Origin: an uncultured Solobacterium sp. | GTDB lineage: Bacteria > Bacillota_I > Bacilli_A > Erysipelotrichales > Erysipelotrichaceae | Reading direction: 5' to 3' | Assembly: GCA_937910655.1 (NCBI GenBank) | Contig: CALEMV010000269.1 | Span: 1 to 7,056, forward strand | DNA: 7,056 nucleotides | In this document: positions 6,265-7,056 of the stretch, piece by piece | Numbering within the stretch: position 1 is the first letter of the stretch | Layout of the letters: each line of letters opens with the position of its first letter | Program-made: the position numbers and the translations under genes | Notes under the pieces: model-generated | What the model was told of the DNA's origin: nothing | Database searches by the model: none | The model's input: the letters and a program-made list of their open reading frames with translations, nothing else

Positions 6265-7056
6265 ATGAAAGTAGATTATAAGATTGTTCAACAACGTCGT
6301 GACGATATTATGATGATCATTCAAAAATTGGGTAATGTTACCGTCAAGCAGTTAATGAATGACTTCAACGTTTCTGAAATTACAATACGTCGTGACTTAC
6401 AATACTGGGAAGACCGTGGAGCTATTATTCGCTACCATGGAGGTGCAAAGATTGTACAGCATATGGTAAATCATGATAATAGTGACTTTACCAACGAGCG
6501 CTACAAGCACGCCATCGCAAAGAAAGCTGCTAGCTACATCGAAGATGGCGATACAGTATTTATAAATACTAGTTCTACTGCCCTACTTATCCCGCAGTAT
6601 ATTATGAATAGGCGTTGTACAATTATAACAAATAACGCAAAAATGGTATTAGTAAAGCATAGTCCGTTGATTAGTATCGTTTTAACCGGTGGTGAGTTGC
6701 GCTATCCAAAGGAAGCGATGGTTGGTGACTTTGCATTAAACAACTTACATAAGATTCGTGCTAATAAGTGTTTCTTAGGATGTAGTGGAATGAGTAGTTC
6801 CAGCGGTATTACAACTGCAATCTTCTCTGAAACTGCAATTAACGAAACTATGGTTAGAAATACCCTTGGAAGTATCTTTATCGTCTGTGACTATACAAAG
6901 ATTGGGCAGACACATAACTATATATCCGCAAGTGTGAATAAACTGAATTACTTGATTACTGATATTAACGCTCCTGATGAAGAACTATCCAAGATTCAAG
7001 ATGCTAACCCTAAGATTATCATTCATAAAGTAGAGCCTCTTAGTTCAGCCGCAATC
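6265..7056 (+). CDS. DeoR-family transcriptional regulator, probable UlaR-like ula regulator (3' end cut off)
   Basis: The frame is open from ATG 6265 to the window edge: 264 codons without a stop, slightly longer than E. coli UlaR (251 aa). The N-terminal winged helix-turn-helix is clear: VTVKQLMNDFNVSEITIRRDL (about 25-45), then EDRGAIIRYHGGA (49-61), the DeoR signature. The C-terminal DeoR sensor domain follows: GDTVFINTSSTALL (95-108), TIITNN (119-124), VLTGGELRYPKEAMVGDFA (139-157), CFLGCSGM (169-176), ITTAIFSETAINETMV (182-197) and VCDYTKIG (207-214). The INxxSTAxLL stretch resembles the UlaR sugar-phosphate site more than the usual DSGTT. GGAG lies 8 nt before the ATG. Divergence from ulaG across a repeat-rich region supports local control of the operon, with L-ascorbate 6-phosphate as the inferred inducer by analogy with E. 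coli UlaR. Confidence 0.9.
   Translation, partial: MKVDYKIVQQRRDDIMMIIQKLGNVTVKQLMNDFNVSEITIRRDLQYWEDRGAIIRYHGGAKIVQHMVNHDNSDFTNERYKHAIAKKAASYIEDGDTVFINTSSTALLIPQYIMNRRCTIITNNAKMVLVKHSPLISIVLTGGELRYPKEAMVGDFALNNLHKIRANKCFLGCSGMSSSSGITTAIFSETAINETMVRNTLGSIFIVCDYTKIGQTHNYISASVNKLNYLITDINAPDEELSKIQDANPKIIIHKVEPLSSAAI

Overview
This window holds almost all of an L-ascorbate (vitamin C) uptake and catabolism operon (ula type) on the minus strand, with its probable regulator diverging on the plus strand. Base composition is AT-rich, genes are tightly packed, and Shine-Dalgarno sites are strong (AAGGAGG). This suggests a low-GC Bacillota. A host-associated fermenter of the Erysipelotrichia or a related class is plausible, but that placement is a guess from overall feel and rests on no marker gene.

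Layout: 1-66 is the C-terminal tail of an unidentified plus-strand gene. It is followed by a bidirectional terminator (70-102) shared with the end of the ula operon. Reading the minus strand in transcription order, the operon runs ulaG (lactonase, 6048-4984), ulaC (EIIA, 4970-4515), ulaA (EIIC, 4497-3037), ulaB (EIIB, 3029-2736), an unrecognised 349-aa repeat protein (2688-1639), ulaF (4-epimerase, 1636-947) and ulaE (3-epimerase, 957-109). Gaps are 2-17 nt or a short overlap, except the 47 nt between ulaB and the unknown gene. That gap contains a hairpin plus T-run that looks like an internal terminator or attenuator. The 216-bp region 6049-6264 carries both divergent promoters and several repeats that look like operators. 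A DeoR-family regulator starts at 6265 and runs off the right edge.

How it works (family knowledge): UlaA/B/C import ascorbate and phosphorylate it to L-ascorbate 6-phosphate. UlaG opens the lactone to 3-keto-L-gulonate 6-phosphate. A decarboxylase (UlaD) should then give L-xylulose 5-phosphate, which UlaE and UlaF convert through L-ribulose 5-phosphate to D-xylulose 5-phosphate.

The main surprise is that no UlaD is encoded here. The place between the PTS genes and the epimerases is taken by a cytoplasmic protein that I read as seven internal repeats, probably a seven-bladed beta-propeller. Its role in the operon is unknown and is the most interesting point in the window.
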